Below are positions 1-8,464 of a stretch of DNA of 64,000 nt, piece after piece. The notes under the pieces were generated by a model. That model was not told the DNA's origin and did not search any database. It was given only the letters and a program-made list of their open reading frames with translations. The translations under genes were made by a program, and so were the position numbers. This DNA is from an uncultured Barnesiella sp. (lineage in GTDB: Bacteria > Bacteroidota > Bacteroidia > Bacteroidales > Barnesiellaceae). The stretch is taken from NCBI GenBank assembly GCA_944320995.1, contig CALUJQ010000012.1, positions 1-64,000 of the forward strand. Reading direction: 5' to 3'. Every line of letters begins with the position of its first letter. Position 1 is the first letter of the stretch.

Positions 1-405
1 TATGCATCGTTCATCAACTTGGGTTTGGAGCACAAAGCTCACATCATCGGCCCCTGCATCGCCGGTGCCCCCAACGACTATCCCGAAATGAATGCTCCGT
101 GGCAAGCCTACCTCATCAGAAAAGCCGGTATGCTCAACCACCCCTACTCGTTCGACTCGTATGCCCAAATGGGTAAATACTTCGGAGAATACAACTGGGG
201 GAATACCACCGAATTTGATGACCTGTTGAAATCGGACATCAGCGGGAAAGCATTATCGACCAGCGTTTACGGTGACGGTGCATTTACAAACCGTTCCGAA
301 ATGACCTTGAAATATTTCATCGAACACGACTTGCGCCCTGCTCCTGCACCCCAAGATGTTCCCGATGCAGTTGAAACCCTTGAAAGACTGGGCTATTACA
401 AATAA
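1..405 (+). CDS. Glycerophosphodiester phosphodiesterase (GlpQ-like), C-terminal part
   Basis: The reading frame is open from base 1, so the start lies outside the window and about 134 C-terminal residues are visible. The segment KAGMLNHPYSFDSY followed later by GDGAFTNRSEMTLKYF has the layout of the end of GlpQ-type phosphodiesterases, where a conserved HPYT-like strand is followed by a G-x-FTDxPD-like strand and a short helix. That family hydrolyses glycerophosphodiesters to glycerol-3-phosphate and an alcohol, usually in the periplasm. The gene ends 45 bp before a phosphate-selective-type porin on the same strand, which supports a shared role in scavenging phosphodiesters. The catalytic N-terminal histidines cannot be checked. 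The family call is from motif resemblance only. Confidence 0.65.
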   Translation, partial: YASFINLGLEHKAHIIGPCIAGAPNDYPEMNAPWQAYLIRKAGMLNHPYSFDSYAQMGKYFGEYNWGNTTEFDDLLKSDISGKALSTSVYGDGAFTNRSEMTLKYFIEHDLRPAPAPQDVPDAVETLERLGYYK

Positions 406-450
406 AAAAAACAGAACTACTATTAAACACACAAAAAAGATAACAAGAAT

Positions 451-1782
451 ATGAAAAAATATATTTTAGTACCGGTATTGGCAGCTCTGTCTTTTTCAGG
501 AATGGTTGCTCAAGATTTCGACACAGACCCGGTTGTAAAGATTCAAAACGAAGACGTTAAATTCACCGTTGGTGCCCGTATGATGGAAGATGTGGCATAC
601 TATCACTCCGATTTCACTCCGGTTAAATCGGGTGCCGCCTTGACCGATGCCCGTATCCGCACCTCCATGACCTATAAAGATTGGTATTTCTATGCCGATT
701 TTGACTTCTCGAAAGGAAAATTCGCCCAAAAGAACCTCTTCTTGCAATATTCTTTGAAAAGAGATCACGGTATCCACGCCTTCAAAGCCGGTTACTACAA
801 CAACCCGGCCTCGATGGGCAACAACACCAGCCGCGGAAGCCTGCACTTCATCTCCCGTGCAGCACCGGTAAACGCCATGTCTCCGGGTCGTGAACTGGGC
901 CTCAGTTATATTTTCTATAACACCCACTTCTTCGCCAATCAAGGTATATTCGCCGAGAACATGTATAACGATCAACTCGCCGGATTCCAAGGCATGACAT
1001 TCGGCGGCCGTTGGTTGTGGCGTCCCATCAACAACGAAAACAACACTTTCCACATCGGTGCGACTTTCCGCTATGCCAATATCGCAACCGGCGAAGTTTA
1101 TAACAACACCTTGATGACCGAATATGTAATCGGCACCTCACTCGAAACATATGTCGATCCGACCAAACAATTTGTGACCGCTACGATGCCTTGGGCTAAA
1201 AACGTATATGATGTTACTGCCGAACTTCTTTACAAGAACGACAACTTCTTTGTTCGCGGTGAATACATGTACAAATATGTCACCAAAGAACGTGACGACC
1301 AAACTTTATTCGAAGCCAACTTGGGGTCAATCGACTCTTGGGGATCGCTGGAATCTTGGCAAAAAGGTAATCCTCTGGGATCGAACAAATTCCATGGCGG
1401 TTATGTAGAAGCCGGTTACAAAATCTTCGGCAAGGCTTATCAATACAGCAACTCCGACGGTCTTTTGAAAGGTTTGGACGGCAAAGCTTTGGAAATCGTT
1501 GCCCGTTACAGCTATGTAGGCTTGAACGACATCGTAGCCGGAGAGCGCTATGTATTGGGCCGCGACCAATACTATCCCGACGGTATTTTGGCCGACTATC
1601 CCTCAACTTCGTTGAGCATCGGTGGCGGTAACATGCACTCGGCTACTCTCGGCGTAAACTATGCATTCAACAAATTCGCCCAATTCATGGTAAGTTACAC
1701 TTACAACATTTTGGATCGCGACAAATACGTTTACGACGAAAACTTCCACACTATCCAAGCCCGCTTGATGTTCCAATTCTAA
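451..1782 (+). CDS. Outer-membrane porin, phosphate-selective porin O/P-like
   Basis: A 443-residue protein with a cleavable signal peptide (MKKYILVPVLAALSFSGMVA, cleavage before QDF). The rest is rich in alternating aromatic and polar residues typical of amphipathic beta strands, and the chain ends in phenylalanine (RLMFQF), the usual end of an outer-membrane barrel. The pattern of an N-terminal 'DARIRTSM'-type strand, a 'YADFDFS' strand and a following 'NLFLQYSL' strand fits the OprP/OprO porin family of passive anion channels. It probably forms an operon with the upstream phosphodiesterase, so the substrate may be phosphate or organophosphate, but selectivity cannot be read from sequence. 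The start codon directly precedes the signal peptide. A terminator follows 50 bp after the stop. Confidence 0.8.
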   Translation: MKKYILVPVLAALSFSGMVAQDFDTDPVVKIQNEDVKFTVGARMMEDVAYYHSDFTPVKSGAALTDARIRTSMTYKDWYFYADFDFSKGKFAQKNLFLQYSLKRDHGIHAFKAGYYNNPASMGNNTSRGSLHFISRAAPVNAMSPGRELGLSYIFYNTHFFANQGIFAENMYNDQLAGFQGMTFGGRWLWRPINNENNTFHIGATFRYANIATGEVYNNTLMTEYVIGTSLETYVDPTKQFVTATMPWAKNVYDVTAELLYKNDNFFVRGEYMYKYVTKERDDQTLFEANLGSIDSWGSLESWQKGNPLGSNKFHGGYVEAGYKIFGKAYQYSNSDGLLKGLDGKALEIVARYSYVGLNDIVAGERYVLGRDQYYPDGILADYPSTSLSIGGGNMHSATLGVNYAFNKFAQFMVSYTYNILDRDKYVYDENFHTIQARLMFQF

Positions 1783-1828
1783 ATAAACACTTGTTCATAA
1801 CTCGATAACCAAAAATCGGGTTTAATTA

Positions 1829-1868
1829 AAAAGCTGCCTTCCCACAAGGTGGGAGGCAGCTTTTTTTC
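1829..1868 (+). terminator. Rho-independent terminator after the porin gene
   Basis: An A-rich left flank, a stem of AGCTGCC-t-TCCCAC against GTGGGAGGCAGCT with one bulged T and a 3-base loop, then a run of seven T. It closes the phosphodiesterase-porin unit. The T-run lies directly before the -7 element of the next gene, so terminator and promoter are packed together. Confidence 0.85.
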
Positions 1869-1869
1869 C

Positions 1870-1877
1870 TATCTTTG
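1870..1877 (+). promoter_or_regulatory. Bacteroidota -7 promoter element for folB
   Basis: TATCTTTG matches the TAnnTTTG consensus of the Bacteroidota housekeeping sigma factor. It lies 22 bp before the folB ATG at 1900, which implies a very short leader. No clear upstream TTTG (-33) is visible because the terminator occupies that stretch. Confidence 0.6.
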
Positions 1878-1899
1878 TTACTCAACAACTATTCCCCTC

Positions 1900-2253
1900 A
1901 TGAAAACAGCCATTCACATCGACTCGCTGCGCATTTATGCCTATCATGGCGTACTGCCGCAAGAGCAAAAAGTCGGGAACTATTTCAGGGTAGAAGTTAC
2001 CCTTTACACCGATTTCTCCCGTGCGCTCATGTCGGACTCGTTGACCGATACGGTCAACTATGCCGAAGTATGTAAAACCATAGCCGACGAAATGGCCCGT
2101 CCCTCGCACCTGCTCGAACACGTGGCCGGACGCATCATCACCTCTGTCGGGCAGCAGTTCCCGCAGATTACAGGAGGGAAACTCATCATCACCAAAGAGA
2201 AACCACCTATACCCGGCGATGTGCGCGACGTATCGGTGATTGTCGAGTGGTAA
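1900..2253 (+). CDS. folB: Dihydroneopterin aldolase
   Basis: A 117-residue protein that converts 7,8-dihydroneopterin to 6-hydroxymethyl-dihydropterin in tetrahydrofolate synthesis, in the cytoplasm. The family is recognised from the N-terminal IHIDSLRIYAYHGVLPQEQ segment (pterin-site Y/HG motif), the central DTVNYAEVCKTI segment and the C-terminal ITKEKPPIP segment. The length is normal for FolB. The frame is open further upstream to 1849, but that extension runs through the terminator and promoter, so ATG 1900 is chosen. It is transcribed alone; rpiB follows convergently with a 9-bp gap. Confidence 0.93.
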   Translation: MKTAIHIDSLRIYAYHGVLPQEQKVGNYFRVEVTLYTDFSRALMSDSLTDTVNYAEVCKTIADEMARPSHLLEHVAGRIITSVGQQFPQITGGKLIITKEKPPIPGDVRDVSVIVEW

Positions 2254-2262
2254 CTGTTTTGC

Positions 2263-2718
2263 CTATCGGTCGGCAGGAATCTTGTCTATACGGCGTTGAT
2301 GGCGGCCGCCTTCAAACGGAGTGTTCAAAAACAGATCGACCATCTGCCGGCACAAATCGGCCGAAATAAAACGTCCCGGCATGACCAGCACATTGGCGTC
2401 GTTGTGCTGACGAGCCAACGAGGCAATCTCGGGTATCCAACATAAAGCGGCCCGAATACCCTGATGCTTGTTCAGGGTCATATTGATACCGTTGCCGCTA
2501 CCGCAAATGGCTATACCCGGGTAACATTCGCCAGCCTCTACCGCAAGGGCCAACGGGTGGGCAAAATCGGGATAATCGCAACTATCCGTCGAATAAGTTC
2601 CAAAATCTTTATAGGCGATCCCGCGGGCGTCGAGTTCCTGCATAACCACTTGTTTCATTTCATATCCGGCATGATCGCATGCCAATCCTACCGGTTTCCC
2701 CGATTCCAATATACTCAT
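2263..2718 (-). CDS. rpiB: Ribose-5-phosphate isomerase B
   Basis: A 151-residue cytoplasmic enzyme of the RpiB/LacAB family that interconverts ribose-5-phosphate and ribulose-5-phosphate in the pentose-phosphate pathway. Visible motifs are GLACDHAGYEMK at the N-terminus (the D-H-A-G phosphate and substrate loop) and AICGSGNGINMTLNK around residues 68-82, the anion-hole loop, followed by IRAALCW. The ATG at 2718 (protein MSILESGK) is chosen over an upstream in-frame codon because a good promoter lies between them. It is convergent with folB and has no operon partner. Confidence 0.93.
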   Translation of the reverse strand: MSILESGKPVGLACDHAGYEMKQVVMQELDARGIAYKDFGTYSTDSCDYPDFAHPLALAVEAGECYPGIAICGSGNGINMTLNKHQGIRAALCWIPEIASLARQHNDANVLVMPGRFISADLCRQMVDLFLNTPFEGGRHQRRIDKIPADR

Positions 2719-2746
2719 AAAGAAAAAAATTATATTGTTTACTACA

Positions 2747-2778
2747 CAAATGTAATACAAATCGGAAGTTGTAACAAA
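2747..2778 (-). promoter_or_regulatory. Promoter of rpiB (TTTG-N20-TACATTTG)
   Basis: On the minus strand a TTTG (plus 2775-2778) is followed after 20 bases by TACATTTG (plus 2747-2754). This fits the Bacteroidota -33/-7 promoter layout and places the transcript start about 20 bases upstream of the rpiB ATG at 2718. Confidence 0.65.
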
Positions 2779-2790
2779 TAAATCGTACAC

Positions 2791-3086
2791 GACCCGGCAA
2801 GAATTATTCCTTTTATTTCCCTTTCAACCCTAAACCTGACCTTTATTCAAAGAAAGACAAATCGACAACTTGTCCCTCCCCGCAAGAAGGAGTATATCTA
2901 CTCGAACCTTCCACTGGCTAAATTGTTATTCCTCTAAAAGGGCTCGAACTATCGAAGCCTATTCTACAACGACAATAAGATTGAAATCAAAACCGACACC
3001 ACCCGTACCGGCAATCCTACATTTAGAGAAATAGCATATACAAACTTATAATATTCACACTGCTCACGAGAGAACCCTGTTGATTT
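2791..3086. other. Intergenic region, possible degraded coding remnant
   Basis: About 300 bp between divergent rpiB and the barrel-protein gene. No RNA gene or repeat is evident. On the plus strand, 2938-3052 reads as an open stretch with protein-like composition (YRSLFYNDNKIEIK) ending at a TAA. It has no start codon, and the upstream continuation (KKEYIYSNLPLAKLL, another frame) is broken by stops. This could be the decayed end of a gene or chance. No -7 element is obvious before the next gene. Confidence 0.25.
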
Positions 3087-4277
3087 ATGAAACGATTTGC
3101 CCTATACACCTCCTTATTGTGTCTCGGCCTGACTGCGGCCATACCCATTCAAGCCCACGCACAAAGCCCAACCGACAGCACACATACGACGATCGACAGC
3201 ATGCCGGCAATCGATCCGACCCCAAAGTCGAATATCTTTCAAAAGATACTGACCTATTTCAACAACTCCAATAAACCGAAACCCGACAAAAAATTCGACT
3301 TCGGCATTATCGGCGGTCCGCACTACTCCTCGACGACCAAACTGGGACTCGGGGTGGTAGCCTCGGGCACATACCGCATGCGAAGGGATTCCTTGACACG
3401 CAGCTCGAATGTCTCGCTTTACGGCGATGCAACGACCAGCGGTTTCCTGTTGATCGGCTTACGCGGGAACAACATCTTCCCCGAAAACCGGTACCGTATC
3501 GACTATGACTTTTTCCTCTACACTTTCCCCAGCGATTTTTGGGGAATAGGCTATGCCAACGGGAACAACAACGCCAACAAAAGCACCTATAACCGACTCG
3601 AAACGATTATCCGCATCGATTGGCTGGCCCGCTTTCATAAATATCTCTACGGAGGCATCTCCACGGGATTCAATTGGGTGAAAGCTTCCGACTTCACCAA
3701 ACCCCAACTGCTCAACGGCGAAGCCCATGAAGTAATCAGTTCGAGTCTGGGAGTCACCCTTATATACGACAGCCGCGACTTCATACCCAATGCGGCCAAA
3801 GGTATCTATGTAAGAATAAACCAACGTTACTACCCCCGAATCATCGGCAATAAGAACATCTTCTCCCATACCGACTTTACATTCGACAGCTACCACCGGT
3901 TATGGGAAGGGGCTATTCTCGCCTTCGACCTGCACAGTGAATTCAACTACGGCAATGTGCCTTGGAACATGCTGGCCACATTGGGCGGATCCTCCCGCAT
4001 GCGAGGATATTACGAAGGGAGGTATCGCGACAAGAACCTGATAGAGACTCAATTAGAACTACGCCAACACATTTGGCACCGCAACGGAATAGCCCTTTGG
4101 GTAGGAGCCGGTAACGTGTTCCCCTCGTTCTCTCACTTCCAATGGAAAGAGACATTGCCCAACTATGGAATCGGCTACCGCTGGGAATTCAAAGACCGGG
4201 TGAACTTGCGCCTCGACTACGGTTTTGGGAAAAACGGACAATCGGGATTCATATTCAACATCAATGAAGCGTTTTAA
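3087..4277 (+). CDS. BamA/TamA-type (D15, Omp85) outer-membrane barrel without POTRA domains
   Basis: A 396-residue protein with a signal peptide (MKRFALYTSLLCLGLTAAIP to about residue 25), a low-complexity linker (about 26-60) and then a beta barrel. The stretch GGSSRMRGYYEGRYRDKN near residue 300 is the lid-loop (V/M)RG(F/Y) motif of the Omp85 barrel, and preceding strands such as VTLIYDSRDFIPNAAKG are also diagnostic. It is far shorter than BamA and shows no POTRA repeats, so it is a stand-alone barrel like those found alone or fused to patatins in this phylum. The cargo is unknown. Its last 14 bases overlap the start of a phosphoethanolamine transferase, which suggests a shared envelope role. 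Confidence 0.85.
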   Translation: MKRFALYTSLLCLGLTAAIPIQAHAQSPTDSTHTTIDSMPAIDPTPKSNIFQKILTYFNNSNKPKPDKKFDFGIIGGPHYSSTTKLGLGVVASGTYRMRRDSLTRSSNVSLYGDATTSGFLLIGLRGNNIFPENRYRIDYDFFLYTFPSDFWGIGYANGNNNANKSTYNRLETIIRIDWLARFHKYLYGGISTGFNWVKASDFTKPQLLNGEAHEVISSSLGVTLIYDSRDFIPNAAKGIYVRINQRYYPRIIGNKNIFSHTDFTFDSYHRLWEGAILAFDLHSEFNYGNVPWNMLATLGGSSRMRGYYEGRYRDKNLIETQLELRQHIWHRNGIALWVGAGNVFPSFSHFQWKETLPNYGIGYRWEFKDRVNLRLDYGFGKNGQSGFIFNINEAF

Positions 4278-5949
4278 CGAACTGTTCACGCCACAACGAT
4301 TGTTTGTCATCTTCTTGGGGATCATGCTGGTTCCCAACATTTTTCTGTGCTTTACCGAACCGCTTCCCCTTGCCTTCAAAGGGGCTTATATCCTCCTCCC
4401 GGGGGCTTTTTACCTGCTTCTGCTCAACCTGTCGCGCAAGCCGGGTATCGTCTTTCTGTCGCTCCTCCCGCTCCACTTCATCGGAGCGGTACAATTGGTA
4501 TTGCTCTATCTCTTCGGACATTCGATCATAGCCTCCGACATGTATCTGAATATCTTTACCACCAACAGTGGCGAAGCATTCGAGTTGCTCGACAAACTGG
4601 CCCCGGCCGTCATCGGGGTACTCCTGCTCTATATCCCGGCATTGGTAGTGGCCATCTATTCCCTACGTAGTACCAAGGAGCTCACCTCCCCGTTCCGAAA
4701 ACGGGCATTCATTTTGGCCATGCTCATGACAGGAGGCGGGGCCGCATGCTATACTTCGGCGCACCACGAAGATCCACAAGTGGCACGTCTCGACAACCTC
4801 TATCCCATCAATGCCTTCAACAACGCCCGTTTCGCAATCAAAAGCTGGGAAGCAGCGAAAAAATATCGCCAAACCTCCAAAGATTTCGACTATCGAGCCT
4901 CTTCGACAAGGGAGTCCCAATTGCCCGAGGTCTATGTATTGATTATCGGCGAAACGTCCCGGGCCGCCAATTGGAGTCTATACGGATACGAACGGAATAC
5001 CACTCCCCGGCTCTGCGCCCGGCACGACATAATCCATTTCGACGACGTACTCACGCCCATCAACGCCACCCACAAAAGCGTGCCGCTCATGCTCTGTCCG
5101 GCCAACGCGTTGGACTTCCAGCAAATCTACCGGCAAAAGAGCCTCATCACGGCTTTCAAACAAGCGGGCTTCCACACGGCTTTTCTCTCCAACCAGTTAC
5201 ACAACGGCTCATTCACCGATTTCTTTGCCGAAGAGGCCGACTATACCCGCTATCTTACCACCCGCCCCGAAGAGACACATCGATACGACAATGCTCTGCT
5301 GCCCTTGGTCGATTCACTACTCCACTGTGGGGTAAAAAAACAACTCATTATCCTGCATACCTACGGATCCCACTTTAACTATTGTGAGCGATACAGCCCT
5401 GAGAACCGGCTCTTTACACCCGACCATATCGACAAAATAGACCGAAAAAACCGGCAGGCTATGATAAACGCCTACGACAACACCATCGTGGCCACCGACC
5501 GCCTGCTCGATGGGATTATCGCCCTACTCGACCATACCGGTCACACAGCGGCTCTACTATATCTCTCGGACCATGGCGAAGATTTGCTCGACGACTCCCG
5601 GGAACGATTTCTCCACGCCTCGCCTCTACCCACCTACTACCAATTGCATGTACCCTGTATTCTCTGGTTTTCGCCACAATATAGGCAACTGTTCCCTCTC
5701 GATGCGGAACTGGCTCAATCTCACCACGACACCCCTTTCGATTCGCGAGTCGCCTTTCATACCCTGCTCGCTATCGGCGGCATAGAGACCGACTATCGCA
5801 ACGACAGCCTTTCGCTGGTAAGTCACGCGTTCCACCCCGGGGAAAGATATTACTTAGGAGAACGCAACACCCCCGTACCCATGCAGCATATCCCTTTCGA
5901 CGAAGAAGACCGGCGGGCTTTCGGACAACACGGTATCGCCCTCCGATAA
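4264..5949 (+). CDS. Phosphoethanolamine transferase, EptA-like (sulfatase superfamily)
   Basis: A 561-residue inner-membrane enzyme. The first ~165 residues hold about five hydrophobic helices (for example LFVIFLGIMLVPNIFLCF and AVIGVLLLYIPALVVAIYSL). The periplasmic sulfatase-like domain follows. The motif IGETSRAANWSLYGY carries the threonine that receives phosphoethanolamine, and SDHGEDLLDDSRERFLHASP supplies metal ligands. EptA-type enzymes move phosphoethanolamine from phosphatidylethanolamine to lipid A or other envelope glycans. The ATG at 4264 is chosen because it starts the first membrane helix and overlaps the previous gene by 14 bp, indicating translational coupling. The exact acceptor is not determined. 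Confidence 0.88.
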   Translation: MKRFNELFTPQRLFVIFLGIMLVPNIFLCFTEPLPLAFKGAYILLPGAFYLLLLNLSRKPGIVFLSLLPLHFIGAVQLVLLYLFGHSIIASDMYLNIFTTNSGEAFELLDKLAPAVIGVLLLYIPALVVAIYSLRSTKELTSPFRKRAFILAMLMTGGGAACYTSAHHEDPQVARLDNLYPINAFNNARFAIKSWEAAKKYRQTSKDFDYRASSTRESQLPEVYVLIIGETSRAANWSLYGYERNTTPRLCARHDIIHFDDVLTPINATHKSVPLMLCPANALDFQQIYRQKSLITAFKQAGFHTAFLSNQLHNGSFTDFFAEEADYTRYLTTRPEETHRYDNALLPLVDSLLHCGVKKQLIILHTYGSHFNYCERYSPENRLFTPDHIDKIDRKNRQAMINAYDNTIVATDRLLDGIIALLDHTGHTAALLYLSDHGEDLLDDSRERFLHASPLPTYYQLHVPCILWFSPQYRQLFPLDAELAQSHHDTPFDSRVAFHTLLAIGGIETDYRNDSLSLVSHAFHPGERYYLGERNTPVPMQHIPFDEEDRRAFGQHGIALR

Positions 5950-6097
5950 CGGGAAATCCGCATGACACAACATACCCCGCATACCCAACCACAAGTCAAA
6001 CCCACCCAAGGATACACAACCAAGAGTCTAATACCGATAATCCCATTCATTCACACCTTTTTAATACTCGGCACAAGAACGATTAAAAAAAAGTCAC

Positions 6098-6105
6098 TAT
6101 ATTTG
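6098..6105 (+). promoter_or_regulatory. -7 promoter element upstream of the Dpm1-like gene
   Basis: TATATTTG in the 250-bp gap 5950-6199 matches TAnnTTTG. It predicts a leader of about 90 bases before ATG 6200. No matching TTTG about 20 bases upstream is clear. The rest of the gap shows no gene or repeat. Confidence 0.5.
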
Positions 6106-6199
6106 TGGTAAGAAATCACAGACGAGTTCCACAAAAATCCAAACCGGGGAAACGGTCTCGGTCTGTACACGCTACAAAAAACACTCAAAAAAGAGCTAT

Positions 6200-6952
6200 A
6201 TGGACAATATTGCATCTTCGAGATCAGATTGTATCGTTCTCATTCCCACTTACAACGAGAAAGAGAATATTGCTGCAATTATCCATGCCGTATTCGAACT
6301 ACCTCGCCCGTTCCATATCCTTATTATCGACGACAACTCTCCCGATGGAACGGCCGAAATTGTCAAATCCTTGCAAAAACAATTCCCCGGTGCGCTCCAC
6401 TTGTTGGAAAGAGCCGGGAAACAAGGGCTTGGAACGGCCTATATCGCAGGCTTCAAATGGGCTATCGAACATCGATATGAATACATCTTCGAGATGGACG
6501 CCGATTTCTCCCATAACCCACAAGACCTCTTGAAACTGTTGGCGGCCTGCAAAACCGGAGGTGCCGACATGTCCATAGGCTCCCGCTATGTGACGGGAGT
6601 AAACGTTGTAAACTGGCCTATGGGCCGCGTCATGATGTCGTATTTCGCCTCGAAATATGTGCGCTTCATCACCGGTATGAAAATCCACGACACGACCGCA
6701 GGCTTTGTATGCTACCGTCGTCGGGTACTCGAAACTATCGGGCTCGACTCTATCCGGTTCAAAGGCTACGCCTTCCAGATCGAGATGAAATTTACCACCT
6801 ACAAATGCGGCTTCCACATTACCGAGGTACCTATCATATTTATCAACCGGGTATTGGGCGAAAGCAAAATGAACAGCAGCATCTTCGGTGAGGCCGTATT
6901 CGGTGTTATTAAATTGAAAATCGACAGTTGGTTCCGAAAATATCCCAAATAA
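6200..6952 (+). CDS. Polyprenol-phosphate mannosyltransferase-like GT2 (Dpm1 type)
   Basis: A 250-residue family 2 glycosyltransferase. It shows the GT-A nucleotide-sugar elements VLIPTYNEKENI near the N-terminus, IIDDNSPDGTAEIV, and the metal-binding FEMDADFSHNP (DAD) around residue 100, then GSRYVTGVNVVNWP, a stretch typical of dolichyl- or polyprenyl-phosphate mannose synthases. Such enzymes transfer mannose (or another hexose) from a nucleotide sugar to a lipid-phosphate carrier at the cytoplasmic membrane face. There is no C-terminal membrane domain, as in the short Dpm1 form. Dihydroorotase begins 42 bp downstream on the same strand, a likely co-transcript without an obvious pathway link. 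Confidence 0.87.
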   Translation: MDNIASSRSDCIVLIPTYNEKENIAAIIHAVFELPRPFHILIIDDNSPDGTAEIVKSLQKQFPGALHLLERAGKQGLGTAYIAGFKWAIEHRYEYIFEMDADFSHNPQDLLKLLAACKTGGADMSIGSRYVTGVNVVNWPMGRVMMSYFASKYVRFITGMKIHDTTAGFVCYRRRVLETIGLDSIRFKGYAFQIEMKFTTYKCGFHITEVPIIFINRVLGESKMNSSIFGEAVFGVIKLKIDSWFRKYPK

Positions 6953-6994
6953 CCTAAACAAGCGGGGACTTCCCCGTATAATAGTTTACCGACC

Positions 6995-8344
6995 ATGAGC
7001 CGAACAATCATCAAGAATGGGACAATCGTCAATGAAGGTACTCACTTTGTCGGGTCGGTTATCATCGATGGTGAATTCATCGAGTCGATTATCCCGAGCA
7101 AACTTCCCGAAGAGATTACCCAAACGGCCCATCGAGTCATCGATGCCGAGGGAAAATGGATACTGCCCGGCGTTATCGACGACCAAGTTCATTTCAGAGA
7201 ACCGGGCCTTACCCACAAAGCCGAAATAGCTACCGAATCGATTGCAGCCGTCGCCGGAGGGGTCACCTCGTTCATGGACATGCCCAATACCTCGCCCCAA
7301 ACGACTACTCTCGAAACCCTCGAATGGAAATACAAACGGGCCGCCGAAGTCTCTCCGGCCAACTATTCATTCTACATCGGTGCCACCAACGACAATTTCG
7401 AGACTCTCAAACAGGTCGATTTCTCACAAGTGTGCGGTGTAAAAGTATTCATGGGCTCTTCGACCGGCAACATGCTTGTCGATAACGAATCCTCCCTGCG
7501 GAGAATCTTTGCCGAAATTCCCGCCCTTATCGCCGTACATTGCGAACAAGAGAGTATCATACAAGCCAACAAAAAGCGCTATACCCAACGGTTCGGCGAA
7601 AATCTGCCTATCTTCTTCCACCCCCTTATCCGCAGTGCCGAGGCCTGCTATGCCTCTTCGGTCCAAGCCGTGGAACTCGCCACACGATACAACACCCGGC
7701 TGCATCTGCTACACCTCTCTACGGCCCGCGAGACCACCCTGCTCGACAACGCACCTCTCGCCAAGAAGCGCATCACGGGCGAAGTGTGTGTACACCATCT
7801 GTGGTTCGACGACAACGACTATGCCCAATATGGAAACCGTATCAAATGGAATCCCGCCATTAAAACCTGCGGCGACCGTAAAGCTCTGCTCGAAGCACTG
7901 CGCGACAACCGGCTCGACGTCGTCGCCACCGACCACGCGCCCCATTTGTGGAGCGAAAAACAGGGCTCGTGCCTCAAAGCCGCATCGGGAGGCCCACTTG
8001 TACAGCACTCCCTGCAAGTGATGTTGGAACTCTCGATGAAAGGTAAATTCCCGCTCGAACTGGTTGTCGAAAAGATGTGCCACGCTCCGGCCCAACTTTA
8101 CCGTATAGAGCGACGAGGATACCTCCGCCCCGGCTATTATGCCGACATTGTCATCGTCGATCCCTACAAACCTTGTACCGTTACCCCTGACAATATCCTG
8201 ACGAAATGCAAGTGGTCACCTTTTGAAGGGCATACGTTCCCCGTCTCTATTGAACGGACATTAGTCAACGGCAACGAAGTATTCGCCGAAGGGAAAATAT
8301 CGAACCGGATTCCGGGAAAGCGACTCACGTTTTGCACTAACTGA
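6995..8344 (+). CDS. pyrC: Dihydroorotase
   Basis: A 449-residue amidohydrolase that cyclises N-carbamoyl-aspartate to dihydroorotate in pyrimidine synthesis. Landmarks are GVIDDQVHFREPG (60-71), the bridging lysine in CGVKVFMGSS (K150), VHCEQE (H182), LHLLHLST (H237/H240) and the catalytic aspartate in VATDHAPH (D313). The first metal motif is Q-V-H (64-66) instead of the usual H-x-H, so one zinc ligand is changed. I recall this variant from other Bacteroidota dihydroorotases, so the enzyme is probably active, possibly with altered metal binding. An allantoinase is the main alternative, but the PNT and HFREPG segments favour dihydroorotase. Confidence 0.9.
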   Translation: MSRTIIKNGTIVNEGTHFVGSVIIDGEFIESIIPSKLPEEITQTAHRVIDAEGKWILPGVIDDQVHFREPGLTHKAEIATESIAAVAGGVTSFMDMPNTSPQTTTLETLEWKYKRAAEVSPANYSFYIGATNDNFETLKQVDFSQVCGVKVFMGSSTGNMLVDNESSLRRIFAEIPALIAVHCEQESIIQANKKRYTQRFGENLPIFFHPLIRSAEACYASSVQAVELATRYNTRLHLLHLSTARETTLLDNAPLAKKRITGEVCVHHLWFDDNDYAQYGNRIKWNPAIKTCGDRKALLEALRDNRLDVVATDHAPHLWSEKQGSCLKAASGGPLVQHSLQVMLELSMKGKFPLELVVEKMCHAPAQLYRIERRGYLRPGYYADIVIVDPYKPCTVTPDNILTKCKWSPFEGHTFPVSIERTLVNGNEVFAEGKISNRIPGKRLTFCTN

Positions 8345-8464
8345 ACCATTATACCAACATTAAGTCGACCGTCCCAACTTACCATTTCTGAAATTCTCCT
8401 GAAAGATAACCGGCACTTAAATCCATATATCAAAATATCCTCACAACAAAACATCTCTATGCTT

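Noticed and set aside
1849..1899. N-terminal extension of FolB
   Set aside because: The extension would be encoded by the terminator T-run and the -7 promoter element; the FolB family starts at the ATG at 1900.
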